In this document: positions 33,548-44,243 of the stretch, piece after piece
How the letters are laid out: every line of letters begins with the position of its first letter
Numbering within the stretch: the first letter of the stretch is position 1
Assembly: GCF_029867415.1 (NCBI RefSeq)
Contig: NC_081185.1
Coordinates: 118,523,987 to 118,587,986 of the forward strand
Source of the DNA: Vicia villosa
Lineage: Eukaryota > Streptophyta > Magnoliopsida > Fabales > Fabaceae
DNA: 64,000 nucleotides
Direction: 5' to 3'
The notes under the pieces: model-generated
Databases searched by the model: none
Told to the model about the DNA's origin: nothing
Seen by the model: the letters and a program-made list of their open reading frames with translations, nothing else
Made by a program: the position numbers and the translations under genes

Positions 33548-34027
33548 TCAGATTCTGATCACTGCTTCTGATCTGATCAACTTTCTCTTCTGGAAACACT
33601 CCTTCTGAAGTGTGCTGATATAAATCTGAATGATCTTCTGATCCATTACTTCTGATATACACAGCTTCTGGAGGTTCACTTCTTTGTTCTGCAGCTTCTG
33701 ATAAGACAAAACTGTATCTGCAGAAATTCTTAAGCTCTTTGTTTCATTAGAAACAAGTTTATCATCAAACCAGATATTTATTGATTCGTCCACAATCAAT
33801 GTTTCAATTTTGTATATTCTGTAGCATTTAGAGCATTCAGAATAATCAAGAACGAAACATCATGGCTCTAGAAACAAACAAAACAGATGGTTCCAAGACT
33901 AATAAGCTATCTTTTCTGAACTCCTACGAACATAGTTTCTTCAACAGATTTAAGTACCAGAACTTGGAAGACAGTCTTTCTTCCCTTCAAGTGTTGAGAC
34001 CAACTTGAGTCCAGGAGACATGTCATG
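33548..34027 (-). pseudogene. pol scraps of element B
   Basis: A decayed protease stretch (about 34020-33880) aligns with A's protease region but has lost the Asp-Ser-Gly core. Next comes the tail of integrase and the following linker (minus-strand MIVDESINIWFDDK at 33799). The integrase core and all RT/RNase H are deleted. Confidence 0.7.
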
Positions 34028-35869
34028 TTAACTTTTATCTTCTTTGTCACCAAGAGAATCTGCAAAAGAAATAGTCTTTTTCTTTGGTACCCACATCTTC
34101 TTGGGTCCTTTCTTGTTAGTTCTCCTCAAGTTCTGATTGAACTTGGGTTTAACATTGTAAGCAATAGGAGGAACATCATGATAATTCTTAATGTGAGTTC
34201 CATGATATTTCCTAGGTTGTGTCACATGCTTTTTGGTGTGTGTTATGTGAAAACTTTGAGCATGTGAAGTGTGCCTAATATCATGGGAGTGGCCATACTT
34301 GAACTGATCATACAATGGCTTGTATGTGAATTTCATTTCATCAACAGGTTCAAGTTTGTATGGGGTTTCACCCTCAAAACCAATGCCGACTCTTTTGTTT
34401 CCAGACACAGCATATATCATAGAAGCTAGCTGACTTCTGCCAATACTTCTAGATAAGAACTTCCTGAAACTTAAATCATATTCTTTCAGAATATGGTTTA
34501 GACTAGGAGTGGATTTTTCTGAATCAGAAGGAGATCCAACATTATTGGATAATTTTAAAAGTTTTTCTTTTAATTCAGAATTTTCCAACTCAAGCTTCTT
34601 TGTTTCAAATTCAAATAGCTTTTTCAGCTTTTTGTATTTGAGACTGATCTGAGACTTGAGTTCCAGAAGTTCAGTTAGACCGGAAACTAACTCATCTCTA
34701 GTAAGTTCAGAAAATACCTCTTCAGAATCTGATTCTGATGTAGATTCTGATCCGTCATCTTCTGTCGCCATCAGCGCACAGTTAGCCTGCTCATCTTCAG
34801 AGTCTGAATCATCTTCTGATTCATCCCAGGTTGCCATAAGACCTTTCTTCTTATGAAACTTCTTCTTGGGATTTTCCTTCTGAAGATTTGGACATTCATT
34901 CTTGAAGTGTCCAGGCTCATTGCATTCATAGCACATGACCTTCTTCTTGTCAAATCTTCTGTCATCAGAAGATTCTCCACGTTCAAATTTCTTTGAACTT
35001 CTGAAGCCTCTGAACTTCCTTTGCTTGGTCTTCCAGAGTTGATTTAGCCTTCTGGAGATCAAAGACAGTTCATCTTCTTCTTCAGATTCTGATTCTTCAG
35101 GATCTTCTTCTCTAGCCTGAAAAGCGTTAGTGCATTTCTTGATATTGGACTTTAATGCAATAGACTTACCTTTCTTTTGAGGCTCATTTGCATCCAGCTC
35201 TATTTCATGACTTCTCAAGGCACTGATAAGCTCTTCCAGAGAAACTTCATTCAGATTCTTTGCAATCTTGAATGCAGTCACCATAGGACCCCATCTTCTG
35301 GGTAAGCTTCTGATGATCTTCTTTACATGATCAGCCTTGGTGTATCCCTTGTCAAGAACTCTCAATCCAGCAGTAAGAGTTTGAAATCTTGAAAACATCT
35401 TTTCAATGTCTTCATCATCCTCCATCTTGAAGGCTTCATACTTCTGGATTAAAGCTAGAGCTTTAGTCTCCTTGACTTGAGCATTTCCTTCATGAGTCAT
35501 TTTCAAGGACTCATATATGTCATAGGCCGTTTCCCTGTTAGATATCTTCTCATACTCAGCATGAGAGATAGCATTCAGCAAAACAGTTCTGCATTTATGA
35601 TGATTCCTGAAAAGCTTTTTCTGATCATCATTCATTTCTTGCCTTGTCAGCTTTACGCCTCTGGCATTTACTGGATGTTTGTAACCATCCATCAGAAGAT
35701 CCCATAGATCACCATCTAGACCAAGAAAGTAACTTTCCAGTTTATCTTTCCAGTATTCAAAGTTTTCACCATCAAATACCGGCGGTCTAGTATAACCATT
35801 GTTACCGTTGTATTGCTCAGCAGAGCCAGATGTAGATGCAGGTGTAGACTTTTCACTTTCATCAACCAT
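34028..35869 (-). CDS. gag of element B, 613 residues, intact
   Basis: This is a capsid/nucleocapsid precursor. It has the same organisation as A's gag: a copia gag region (residues 27-245), an acidic linker, a CCHC zinc knuckle (CYECNEPGHFKNEC, near 315), further Ser/Glu-rich linkers, a Leu/Lys coiled-coil stretch (about 405-455) and a basic tail (RTNKKGPKKMWVPKKK). It ends at 34028 where protease would follow. The frame is fully open, and the start is the first ATG, 70-85 bp after the PBS as in A. Confidence 0.88.
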   Translation of the reverse strand: MVDESEKSTPASTSGSAEQYNGNNGYTRPPVFDGENFEYWKDKLESYFLGLDGDLWDLLMDGYKHPVNARGVKLTRQEMNDDQKKLFRNHHKCRTVLLNAISHAEYEKISNRETAYDIYESLKMTHEGNAQVKETKALALIQKYEAFKMEDDEDIEKMFSRFQTLTAGLRVLDKGYTKADHVKKIIRSLPRRWGPMVTAFKIAKNLNEVSLEELISALRSHEIELDANEPQKKGKSIALKSNIKKCTNAFQAREEDPEESESEEEDELSLISRRLNQLWKTKQRKFRGFRSSKKFERGESSDDRRFDKKKVMCYECNEPGHFKNECPNLQKENPKKKFHKKKGLMATWDESEDDSDSEDEQANCALMATEDDGSESTSESDSEEVFSELTRDELVSGLTELLELKSQISLKYKKLKKLFEFETKKLELENSELKEKLLKLSNNVGSPSDSEKSTPSLNHILKEYDLSFRKFLSRSIGRSQLASMIYAVSGNKRVGIGFEGETPYKLEPVDEMKFTYKPLYDQFKYGHSHDIRHTSHAQSFHITHTKKHVTQPRKYHGTHIKNYHDVPPIAYNVKPKFNQNLRRTNKKGPKKMWVPKKKTISFADSLGDKEDKS

Positions 35870-35938
35870 CTTTTACTGAAGCGTTTTTCTCTTCCTGAAT
35901 CTTTTCTAAACACGGTTAAGTGCTTGCACCTTAGAACC

Positions 35939-35953
35939 GGCGCTCTGATGCCA
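35939..35953 (-). other. Primer binding site of element B
   Basis: Minus-strand TGGCATCAGAGCGCC, identical to that of element A. Confidence 0.8.
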
Positions 35954-35955
35954 AT

Positions 35956-37163
35956 TGAAGGATAGAAAAACACTTAGAAAGGGGGGGTTTGAATAAGTGT
36001 AGCTTTAAAAAACTTGACAGATAAAAATAAATTGCACAGTTATTTTTATCCTGGTTCGTTGTTAACTAAACTACTCCAGTCCACCCCCGCAGAGATGATT
36101 TACCTCAACTGAGGATTTAATCCACTAATCGCACGGATTACAATGGTTCTCCACTTAGTCAGCAACTAAGTCTTCCAGAGTCTTCTGATCACACACTGAT
36201 CACTCCAGGAACAACTGCTTAGATACCCTCTAAGACTTTTCTAGAGTATACTGATCCACACGATCACTCTAGTTACAACCTGCTTAGATAACCTCTAAGA
36301 CTTCCTAGAGTATTCTGATCCACACGATCACTCTAGTTCCTTACAACTTAATGTAATCAATTCTAAGAGTATTACAATTGCTTCTTAAAAGCGATAATCA
36401 CACACTGTGATATTTCTCTTAACGTTTAAGCTTAATCTCACTAATATATTACAACAGCAATGTAGTGAGCTTTGATGAAGATGAAGATTCTGAGCTTTGA
36501 TTTGAACAGCGTTTCAGCAAGTTAATATGAGTTGTTTTGGTGCAGAATCGTTAACCTTGCTTCTCATCAGAACTTCATATTTATAGGCGTTGGAGAAGAT
36601 GACCGTTGAGTGCATTTAATGCTTTGCGTGTTCCGTACAACATCGCATTTAATGTTATACGCTTTTGTCAACTACCTCGAGCCTTGTTCACGCTGTGTCT
36701 ACTGACGTAGCCTAGAATAGCTTTTAACGTTCCTTTTGTCAGTCAGCGTAGCTTGCCACTTGTACTTCCTTCTGATCTGATGTTTGTGAATACAACGTTT
36801 GAATATCATCAGAGTCAAACAGCTTGGTGCAAAGCATCTTCTGATCTTCTGACCTTGAAGTGCTTCTGAGCGTGATACCATCAGAACTTCAGTGCTTCTG
36901 TTCTCTTGTTCTTCTGATGCTTCCATAGACCCATGTTCTGATTCTGCTTCGACCATCTTCTGATGTCTTGCCAGACCATGTTCTGATGTTGCATGCTGAA
37001 CCCTTAAGACAAAGCTTCTGAGCGCTGAATTATGCGTACTCTTTATATATTTCCTGAAAAGGAAATTGCATTGGATTAGAGTACCATATTATCTTAAGCA
37101 AAATTCATATTATTGTTATCATCAAAACTAAGATAATTGATCAGAACAAATCTTGTTCTAACA
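35956..37163 (-). repeat. 5' LTR of element B, complete
   Basis: Runs TG to CA on the minus strand (37163 to 35956). It carries three copies of the GATCACTCTAG / TCTAAGACTTxCTAGAGTAT module where A's LTR has two. TATA-like TATAAATATGAAGTTCTG lies near 36586. It differs from the A LTRs by many substitutions, so A and B belong to related but distinct subfamilies. Confidence 0.9.
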
Positions 37164-37979
37164 AGAATAGTTGAACATGCTGGATTAAATGATGTTGCTA
37201 TGCGAAAATTCTGGAGAATCTTCCGAAGAAAAGCAGATGCTTATTTTGAAGAACTTCAGGAAATTTGTGTAGAACTTGCTCCACGACCTTGTGGAATTCT
37301 GAGGAACTATGAAGACTTCTGGTTCAGTCGTCTTGGAGGGAGACATTGCTTTGAAGAGAAGAAATTCATTGATGAACTTGTAGAAGCGCGAATTTCTGCG
37401 GAAATAGAAGCCAACCTTTGCAGGGATATTGTGGTCTGGAGACCTAAGTATCCAGTTCTGACTGGAGACTTCAAGTCCTTGTTTGACTTTCTGAGGGAAA
37501 ATCCTTCTGAGGAAGACCCCAATTTGGTCATTCCAGAAGCTGTTGACCCGCCAGAAGTTGAAGGTCCTTCTACTCCAAGGAATCTTGCTGCCATTCTTCA
37601 AGCTCTTGAGAATGGAGATTCTGATCTTCCTGCTCCTGAGTATGAAAAAGATGCTGATATGGGAGAACCTGATGCTGAAGATCATCCTACTGAGTCTATT
37701 CCTGTTGAGGAAAATCAAGTTGATGATCTAACCATGGAAGCTGCTGTTGGGAATGCTGTCCCTCTGAACAGAAGTTGTGAAGCTTCTTCTGGTGAACTCT
37801 CTCTTCTGGTGAAGACTTTAGAGGTTATTCAGAAGAACCAAGCTGAGCTAGCATCTCGTATGGACAAGCAAGAGGACACCAATGCTGAGTTCCGCTCTTT
37901 CATGGAGAGGCAGACTGAGAGCAATGCTGGGATTCATGACATGCTGGCCAAGATTATGTCTAAGCTAGGGTCGTCTTAG
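37164..37979 (+). pseudogene. Envelope-like ORF of element A, C-terminal part
   Basis: Open to a stop at 37979. It contains the second conserved region (CRDIVVWRPKYPVLTGDFK) and a C-terminal coiled coil, matching residues from about 555 onward of B's protein. It lies on the same strand as 27205-28687 and is its separated end. A short middle piece is missing between the two halves. Confidence 0.82.
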
Positions 37980-38993
37980 TCCTTTTGTGTCTTAGTAGTT
38001 TTTCCTTGTTTCTTGCATCTGTCTTCTATGCATCTTCCTTGTACTTTCTGATAATTCTCTGTTGCTATCAATGAAAATTATCCTTCTTTTCTCTCATAAT
38101 TGTTTTGTTTTTCATCTGAATCTTTTGTGTTTTTGATGTTATGACAAAAAGGGGGAGAAAATGTGATAAATGATCTGATTTATATTATCAGTTGCTGGGA
38201 GAAAGTCTCCACATTTCTAACAGAAATTACAAGTTCTGTGTCTTTGAGTGTTTTGCAGGAAGTGAATATCTTCTTAAAAGCTCAACATGAGAAGCAAAGA
38301 CATGGGGAAAAGCAATTCTGTATGGAATCAAGCTCATGAAAATTGAAGCAAGCTGAGTGCTATGAAGCTTCAAGATCAGAAGCAAGAAGGAAGAATGTTA
38401 TGATATTCTGATGATAGAATACGTTCTAACACATTCTTATTCCTTATATGTTCTGATGCATGTTTTTGTTCTAAATATGCTCTGAAACATTATTGTTTAT
38501 GCTCTGATACGTATTATATGTTCTGATACATATTTTATGTTCTGATTCATTCATGCTCTGAATTTTGTCGTTTAGTTTGTTCTGTAACATTTCAGGATGT
38601 AGAGATGCTCTGATGATGCTCTGGTACATTCAACAATGTTCTGATACAATCTAGCATGCAATGATTCAAGAAGAAATTCAAGCTCTGAAGCTGTCCTATG
38701 GAAGCAAGAATCAGAAGCTATGAATGTTCTGAATATCTAAGCATATGTGATCGTCTCAACTGAAATGGAAAATACTCAGGGAAGTCCTTTATTTATAAAT
38801 TTCTTCCAGTATTTATTTCAAGGGGAGATTATTTATCTCAGGGGGAGATTGTTAATCTCAGGGGGAGACATATTCACACACTATGTTTATATGCTTACGC
38901 TATAGCTGTGTAATTGTCTTTAGCCGTCTGATATTCTGATTGCAAATTCATATCATTTATATATGTTTTTGTCATCATCAAAAATGGGGAGAT
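37980..38993 (+). other. 3' non-coding region and polypurine tracts of element A
   Basis: CAGAAG/TTCTGA-rich non-coding sequence. PPT-like GGGGAGAT copies stand at about 38822, 38840, 38861 and directly before the LTR at 38985. A GGGGGAGAAAATG block near 38153 matches B. Confidence 0.7.
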
Positions 38994-40124
38994 TGTTAGA
39001 ACAAGATTTGTTCTGATCAATATTCTTAGTTTTGATGATAACAATGTATATGAATTTTGTATGAGATAATGTGGTACTCTAATACTATGCAATTTCCATT
39101 TCAGGAATTATATAAAGAGTATGCACAAAATCAGCGCAAGAAGCACTGACTCAGAAGGTTCAGCATGCAACATCAGAACATGGTCTGGCAAGACATCAGA
39201 AGATGGTCAAGCAGAATCAGAACATGGTCTATGGAAGCATCAGAAGGACTTGAGATCAGAAGCAGAAGCACTGAAGTTCTCATGGTATCACGCTCAGAAG
39301 CACTTCAAGGTCAGAAGACAAGAAGATGCTCTGCACCAAGCTGTTTGACTCTGATGATATTCAAACGTTGTTTACACAAACATCAGATCAGAAGCAAGTA
39401 CTAGCTGGCAGGCTACGCTGACTGACAAAAGGAACGTTGAAAGCTATTAAAGGCAATGTCAGTAGACACAGCGAAAGCAAGGCTCGAGGTAGTTGACAAA
39501 AGAGTGAAACATTAAAGGCAATGCTGTACGGATCACGCAAAGCATTAAATGCTCCCAACGGTCGTCTTCTCAAACGCCTATAAATATGAAGTTATGATGA
39601 GAAGCAAAATAACCAACTCTGAGTAATATACAGAAACGCTGTCAAATTCAAAAAGCTCTCAAACTTCATCTTCAACCTCACTACATTGTTGTTGTAATAT
39701 ATTAGTGAGATTAAGCTTAAACTTAAGAGAAAATTACAGTTGTGATAATAGCTTTATTAGAAGCATAGTAACTCTTAGAATTTGTTTACATTAAGTTGTA
39801 AGAACTAGAGTGATCAGGTTGTTGATCAGTATACTCTAGAAAGTCTTAGAGGGTATCTAAGCATATTGTTCCTAGAGTGATCAGGTTGTGATCAGTATAC
39901 TCTAGAAGACTTAGAAGTTGTCTAAGTGGAAAACCATTGTAATCTTGTGTGATTAGTGGATTAAATCCTCAGGTGAGGTAAATCACTCCAAGGGGGTGGA
40001 CTGGAGTAGTTTAGTTAACAACGAACCAGGATAAAAATCATTGTGCAAATTGTTTTTATCTTACAAGTTTTAAAGCTACACTTATTCAAACCCCCCCTCT
40101 TTCTAAGTGTTTTTCTATCCTTCA
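38994..40124 (+). repeat. 3' LTR of element A, complete
   Basis: TGTTAGAACAAG to CTATCCTTCA, 1,131 bp. Nearly identical to the 5' LTR (about ten substitutions and two small indels counted by eye). Confidence 0.92.
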
Positions 40125-40690
40125 GGAAGGGTCATCGGCCTGGTCTGCTTGTTGGACCAGATATGCTATTGAACCGGTGAGAACCGGCCAAAACCAGAAA
40201 AACTGGTGGTTCAAATGCATACTCTCTTTTTTTCGCACAAAACGACGTCGTTTTCATGATTTTTTTAAAAATATAATTAAAATATAATTAGACTTTATTC
40301 AAACCTTATTTGGAACAACTTTTTCCCTGTTTGCAATTAGACTTGATGTAAAATTTATTTAAATTTATATTGTATTATTTTATTATGAGTGATGATTATA
40401 TTTAGAATTTGAACGTAAAAAATAAACACGTGAAATTATGATATTATAAAATTGTAAAATTTTGTAGGTGTTGTGATATTTTTTAGAGACTAAGTCATTT
40501 GGTTCGACCGATTTAATAAATATATAGTATTGCAATAGAGACCGGTTTATTTCACCGAGTTATCCGGTTTAATCCGATTTAGTCATGCGGTTCGACCAGT
40601 GACTCAGTGGTTCAACCAATGAACCATTGACCCAGTATCCTCACCAGTTTGATGACCGATCTGGTTTTTAAAACACTGCTTTTTATCTTC
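40125..40690. repeat. Fragment of a GGTTCGACC/AACCGGTT-rich dispersed repeat
   Basis: Motifs such as GAACCGGTGAGAACCGGCC (40172) and CCAGTGACTCAGTGGTTCAA (40595), ending TGGTTTTTAAAACACTG, are typical of a common plant repeat. The left end is cut by element A. Confidence 0.5.
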
Positions 40691-41226
40691 TTCCACCGCC
40701 ATTTACTTATCGTAAGACTTATTCAATCTAACAAAATAAATCGAATATTTTATTTTTGTATTCCTTAATCAAGTAGAAAAATTCAATTAGAATAATATTT
40801 TATTTTTGTATTCTTTATTTTTGATTTCAAACGTTGCATTCATCCACAAAATAAAACACAAAAAAGACAATAGAATAATATACTCTTTGAAAAATATACT
40901 TTCTTAAAAAAAAAAAAAAAAACAAACTTCCTCTATCTAACTTAGAATATGGAAATGTGAAAGGGAGAGAATTAATGAAATGTTATAAATTATAATGCAG
41001 ATTCAGAGAACCGTCTTTATGGAACATTATCAAATTAGTGTAATTCAAATAACTACTTTATTGGTGAATTATTTGTCCAAAAGGTAACTTAAATCTGAAC
41101 ATTCAAATTGACTATTTTAATTTTCAAAACCCTTATTTTTTCATCTTCAAATGCATCTTTCCTGAATTAGAAAATGGCAAGAAGAGTGGGGGAATTCCAG
41201 AAGGAAACGCATGTGAATAACTCTGC
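40691..41226. other. AT-rich intergenic
   Basis: Includes a 55 bp near-duplicate (TTTTATTTTTGTATTC at 40749 and 40800) and a poly-A run at 40906-40922. No gene. Confidence 0.4.
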
Positions 41227-41385
41227 TTCTAGGGATGTCAACGAGGCAGAGAATATTCGGAGGATGCTTCCCCGCTCCCCGCTCCACCTTTCAATTTATT
41301 ATCCATTCTCATCCCCAATCTCCGCAACGGTGGGATATGTACCCATCCTCATCCCCACAGATCCTCACAGAGATTGAATCTTAAG
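41227..41385. repeat. hAT-like terminal repeat fragment
   Basis: CTAGGGATGTCAACGAGGC followed by CCCCGCTCCCCGCTCC and CATCCTCATCCCCA is the familiar end of a GC-rich plant hAT-type repeat. An open frame across it (41174-41377) is incidental. Confidence 0.4.
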
Positions 41386-43151
41386 AAAATTTCTATATTT
41401 TTTTATCAAAATATGACACTAACATTTTGTTATTACCATATATTTGAAGAGTAACTACCATAAACACAATGAACAAAGATAATGTTGCTTGTGGATCATT
41501 TAAGTTGCCTCTGATTTGGTTTGCAACTTTAGGGGCTAATCTTTCTCTTGTTTGTGGGATAGTGACAATGATAATGGTTTACTTGAGCTGGAGATTCGTA
41601 TCTAAAAGGAAACCAAGAGTGAGTAGTTGATGTGAGTTTTGATGGTTTGTCTGAAGTTTTAGAAGGATGAAACTGATCATGTCATATGATGGTGATTAAA
41701 ACATAATAGTGATGTACTATACATATTTTCTCTCTTTTCTTTGTTTTGACAGTTTTTTATGGACGCTATTGAAGTTTCAAATGAGTATATAGATGGTTTG
41801 TTGACAGTTCTTTATGGGCACTTTTGAAGTTTGAAATGAGTATATAGATGAGTTGTTGATTTGCATTATCATGAATTTTCTTCCAGGGTTTTTTTCTCAC
41901 AAACAAACGATATTAAGATATTAAAAAATTATCAAATTTGTATTTAGATTTAGGATATGTTTGAATTAGTGGTGTGATATGGAGTAAAATGGTAAATAAC
42001 AAGATTTTATTGTTTAAATTTGCAAATAATAGATAAGCAGAATGAAACATGATAGAATTCATTCCAACATATTTCTTCCAAATCCTTCAACTTTCATTAG
42101 AATATGTTTGAATTAGTGGTATGAGATGGAGTAGAATGTTAAATGATGAGATACTATTGTTTAGGTTTGCAAATAATAATAGATAGAGCAGAACATGATG
42201 AAAACCTTTCAAACATACTTCATCCAAATCTTTTAACTTTCATGCCACCCAATTTTAAGTGTAAGCAATAGAATAAACTAATTCGATCAACTCCGTTCCA
42301 TCAAATTATAAAAAAATACACAATCAATGGAATGAAATCTATGTCCACAAATCTACGTTTCATTTAGAATCGACTCTAGATATACAAAACCCGAAACATT
42401 AACATAATTCAAATTCATTCTTCAACCAAAGTGAGATAACCAAGTCCTTCAACCAAAGTGAGATAACCAAGTCAAGTACTAAACTGACAGAACATATTGT
42501 GTTCTGTGAATACTACCTAAACCACACTTCCAAAAACACATGCCATCATTCTTGAATCCTATCTATAAACAACAAAAAGGGCATAAGCTCCTAAAAACAA
42601 CAGAAACATCAACATAACAGAGATTCAGAGACTTCATTTTCAATGTCCTTTCATGTTTCAAAAGTTAACTATGGTTTCTAGTTCTACAATGAAACATTCA
42701 TAGATTCCCTTGAAATACACATGACAATAATGGTCAGCATCAAAACACAACAATGGTCAGCATCAAAACACAATAACAGAACATAGACATACTAAATTAA
42801 GGACATAAATTCATGATTCCATCAAGAGATATCATATAATAACTTAAATACAAGGCAGCAACACTAGAAAAAGATACTCAAACTTTAAAAAAAAAAAAAA
42901 ACTACTACACTCACCCAACAATGCATTAATCTATAACTATAATCAAGTTCCAAATTTTACCATAATCAAAATAAAAAAGAGTGGTCGACATACGAATATA
43001 GCAAGTACATCATTATATCAACCTACCTAAAACAAAATCTAAACTAGTGAACAAAAAAAAAGCATGATTTCATCTGATGAGGCTGCAAATGCAAACACAG
43101 AATAGAAAAAGCTCCAACCTTTATTTTCATCATCATCAATTATAGATTTAT
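41386..43151. other. Intergenic, with one 145 bp tandem duplication
   Basis: 41951-42100 and 42108-42243 are tandem copies (GATATGTTTGAATTAGTGG, TTTGCAAATAATA, CATACTTCATCCAAATC types). An 18 bp unit (CTTCAACCAAAGTGAGATAA) is repeated at 42421/42447, and AACACAACAATGGTCAGCATC at 42738/42760. The rightmost 100 bp probably hold the 3' UTR of the trihelix gene. No other gene. Confidence 0.5.
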
Positions 43152-44243
43152 CTACGATTCCGAAGGCGAAGCTATGTTGTTGTTGTTGCTGTTACTATTA
43201 CCCTTATGCAGTTTCCTCTTCTTGTTCTTCTCCGAAACCGCTTTCGCAAAGGCTTCAACAATCCTCTGCTGAGACTCAAGAATCATCTCAGTTCGCTTCA
43301 TCTCCATCTCCATTCGCATCGTTTCAATCTCTCTAGCCATCTCCATCTTCATCTGTTCCATCCTCACAAACCCATCTCTCAAAAACTTAATAGCATTCAC
43401 CATTTCACCAATAGGATCTCTTTCTCTCTCCACCTCTCTCTCTCTTTCTCTCTTCCCCAACCCAATCTTCTCCTTAACAAGCCTTGTTCCGCCGTTGATA
43501 TAACCACCGCGAGAACCTGATTCTGATTGGTTAATATTCATGTTCATGTTCATTTTCTGTTGGTGTCCACCGTAGAATTTAGATCCAGGTTGCGCAACAC
43601 TCACACCGGTTGGGATCCGGATCCGGAATCCACCGCCGGCAGATCCATTCCGGTAGAATTTATCAAGATTTCTGGTGTTTCCGGCACCGCTTCTGAGTTC
43701 CTCGTAAAGATCGTCATCGTCGAGATCATCGTTATCAACTAGGGTTTCACGGTGGTTGAGATGGTTATAGTTATGGTTATGATTTTCTAGCTTTGGTGGT
43801 GGAGAAAGTGGAGAAGGTGGAGAAGGAGGAGAAGGACCTTTTTCCATGGAATCCATGGATTTGAAATGAGCCCAAGAAGAAGACGAACGAGATTTCGGAA
43901 TCGGGAGAGATCTGATTCGTTGAATCTCAGATCGGTAACGTTTCCTCAGTTTCTCCATTTTGTGACGGCACTGAACGGCGGTTTTGTTCGTCGGCGAAGC
44001 GTTAGGGCAACGAGCGGTGACAGCGTCGGCGACTTCCTGCCAGTGGATGGCTTTGAGATTTGTTCGGCCGAGAGAGTACCATTTGTCACGGTAAGCGTCG
44101 ATTAGGGCAGAGGTTTCCTCCGGTGTCCAGCAGGGAGGAGGAAGACGACGGGAGGTGGTAGGTGGTGGTGGGGCAGGTAGGGAAAGAGGGAGAGGAACGG
44201 CGGAGGGAGGGTTTGAATCGGTGGGTGAAGAAGTAGCAGCCAT
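43152..44243 (-). CDS. Trihelix transcription factor (ASIL/SIP1-like), 363 residues
   Basis: A nuclear DNA-binding protein. The trihelix (Myb/SANT-like) domain spans about residues 38-108, with its spaced tryptophans (CWTPEETSALI at W39, DKWYSL at W55, IHWQEV at W68) and a basic third helix (QCRHKMEKLRKRYR). A Pro-rich N-terminus precedes it. An Asp/Glu cluster (DNDDLDDDDLYEEL) and a Gly/Asn-rich linker follow, then an Arg/Glu-rich and Met/Glu-rich coiled coil (about 275-340, MEQMKMEMAREIETMRMEME) that should mediate dimerisation, and a basic NKKRKLHK tail. Single exon, as in the family. The frame is open further upstream to 44426, but ATG 44243 is preferred because the extra 61 residues are low-complexity Pro/His and the ASIL-type proteins begin shortly before the domain. 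Known relatives repress seed-maturation genes in seedlings; that role is not shown here. Confidence 0.9.
   Translation of the reverse strand: MAATSSPTDSNPPSAVPLPLSLPAPPPPTTSRRLPPPCWTPEETSALIDAYRDKWYSLGRTNLKAIHWQEVADAVTARCPNASPTNKTAVQCRHKMEKLRKRYRSEIQRIRSLPIPKSRSSSSWAHFKSMDSMEKGPSPPSPPSPLSPPPKLENHNHNYNHLNHRETLVDNDDLDDDDLYEELRSGAGNTRNLDKFYRNGSAGGGFRIRIPTGVSVAQPGSKFYGGHQQKMNMNMNINQSESGSRGGYINGGTRLVKEKIGLGKREREREVERERDPIGEMVNAIKFLRDGFVRMEQMKMEMAREIETMRMEMEMKRTEMILESQQRIVEAFAKAVSEKNKKRKLHKGNSNSNNNNIASPSES

Larger units (their letters stand above)
28682..37163 (-). mobile_element. Copia retroelement B, nested in A, gag plus envelope-like, no working pol
   Basis: On the minus strand: full 5' LTR 37163-35956, PBS 35953-35939, gag 35869-34028, decayed protease and integrase-tail scraps 34027-33548, envelope-like ORF 33207-30742, a tandem array, PPTs and a 3' LTR that is cut off at 28682 (29452-28682). 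RT and RNase H are absent. The two LTR parts differ at about three sites in 770 bp, so the insertion is young. Gag and envelope-like frames are open, which suggests they were kept until recently. Mobility would need enzymes from another element. Confidence 0.88.
22187..40124 (+). mobile_element. Copia retroelement A (SIRE/Maximus type), interrupted by element B
   Basis: LTRs lie at 22187-23304 and 38994-40124. The order is LTR, PBS, gag, protease/integrase remnant, envelope-like ORF, PPTs, LTR, on the plus strand. Reverse transcriptase and RNase H are missing between about 26790 and 26860. The envelope-like ORF is split by element B (28682-37163). LTRs differ at roughly ten sites by eye. The lineage call rests on the gag type, integrase motifs and presence of a 3' envelope-like ORF, known features of SIRE/Maximus (Sirevirus) elements. 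It has several frameshifts and is inactive. Confidence 0.88.

Noticed and set aside
41174..41377. 67-codon plus-strand frame
   Set aside because: It crosses the boundary of a hAT-like repeat end. No homology or gene structure.
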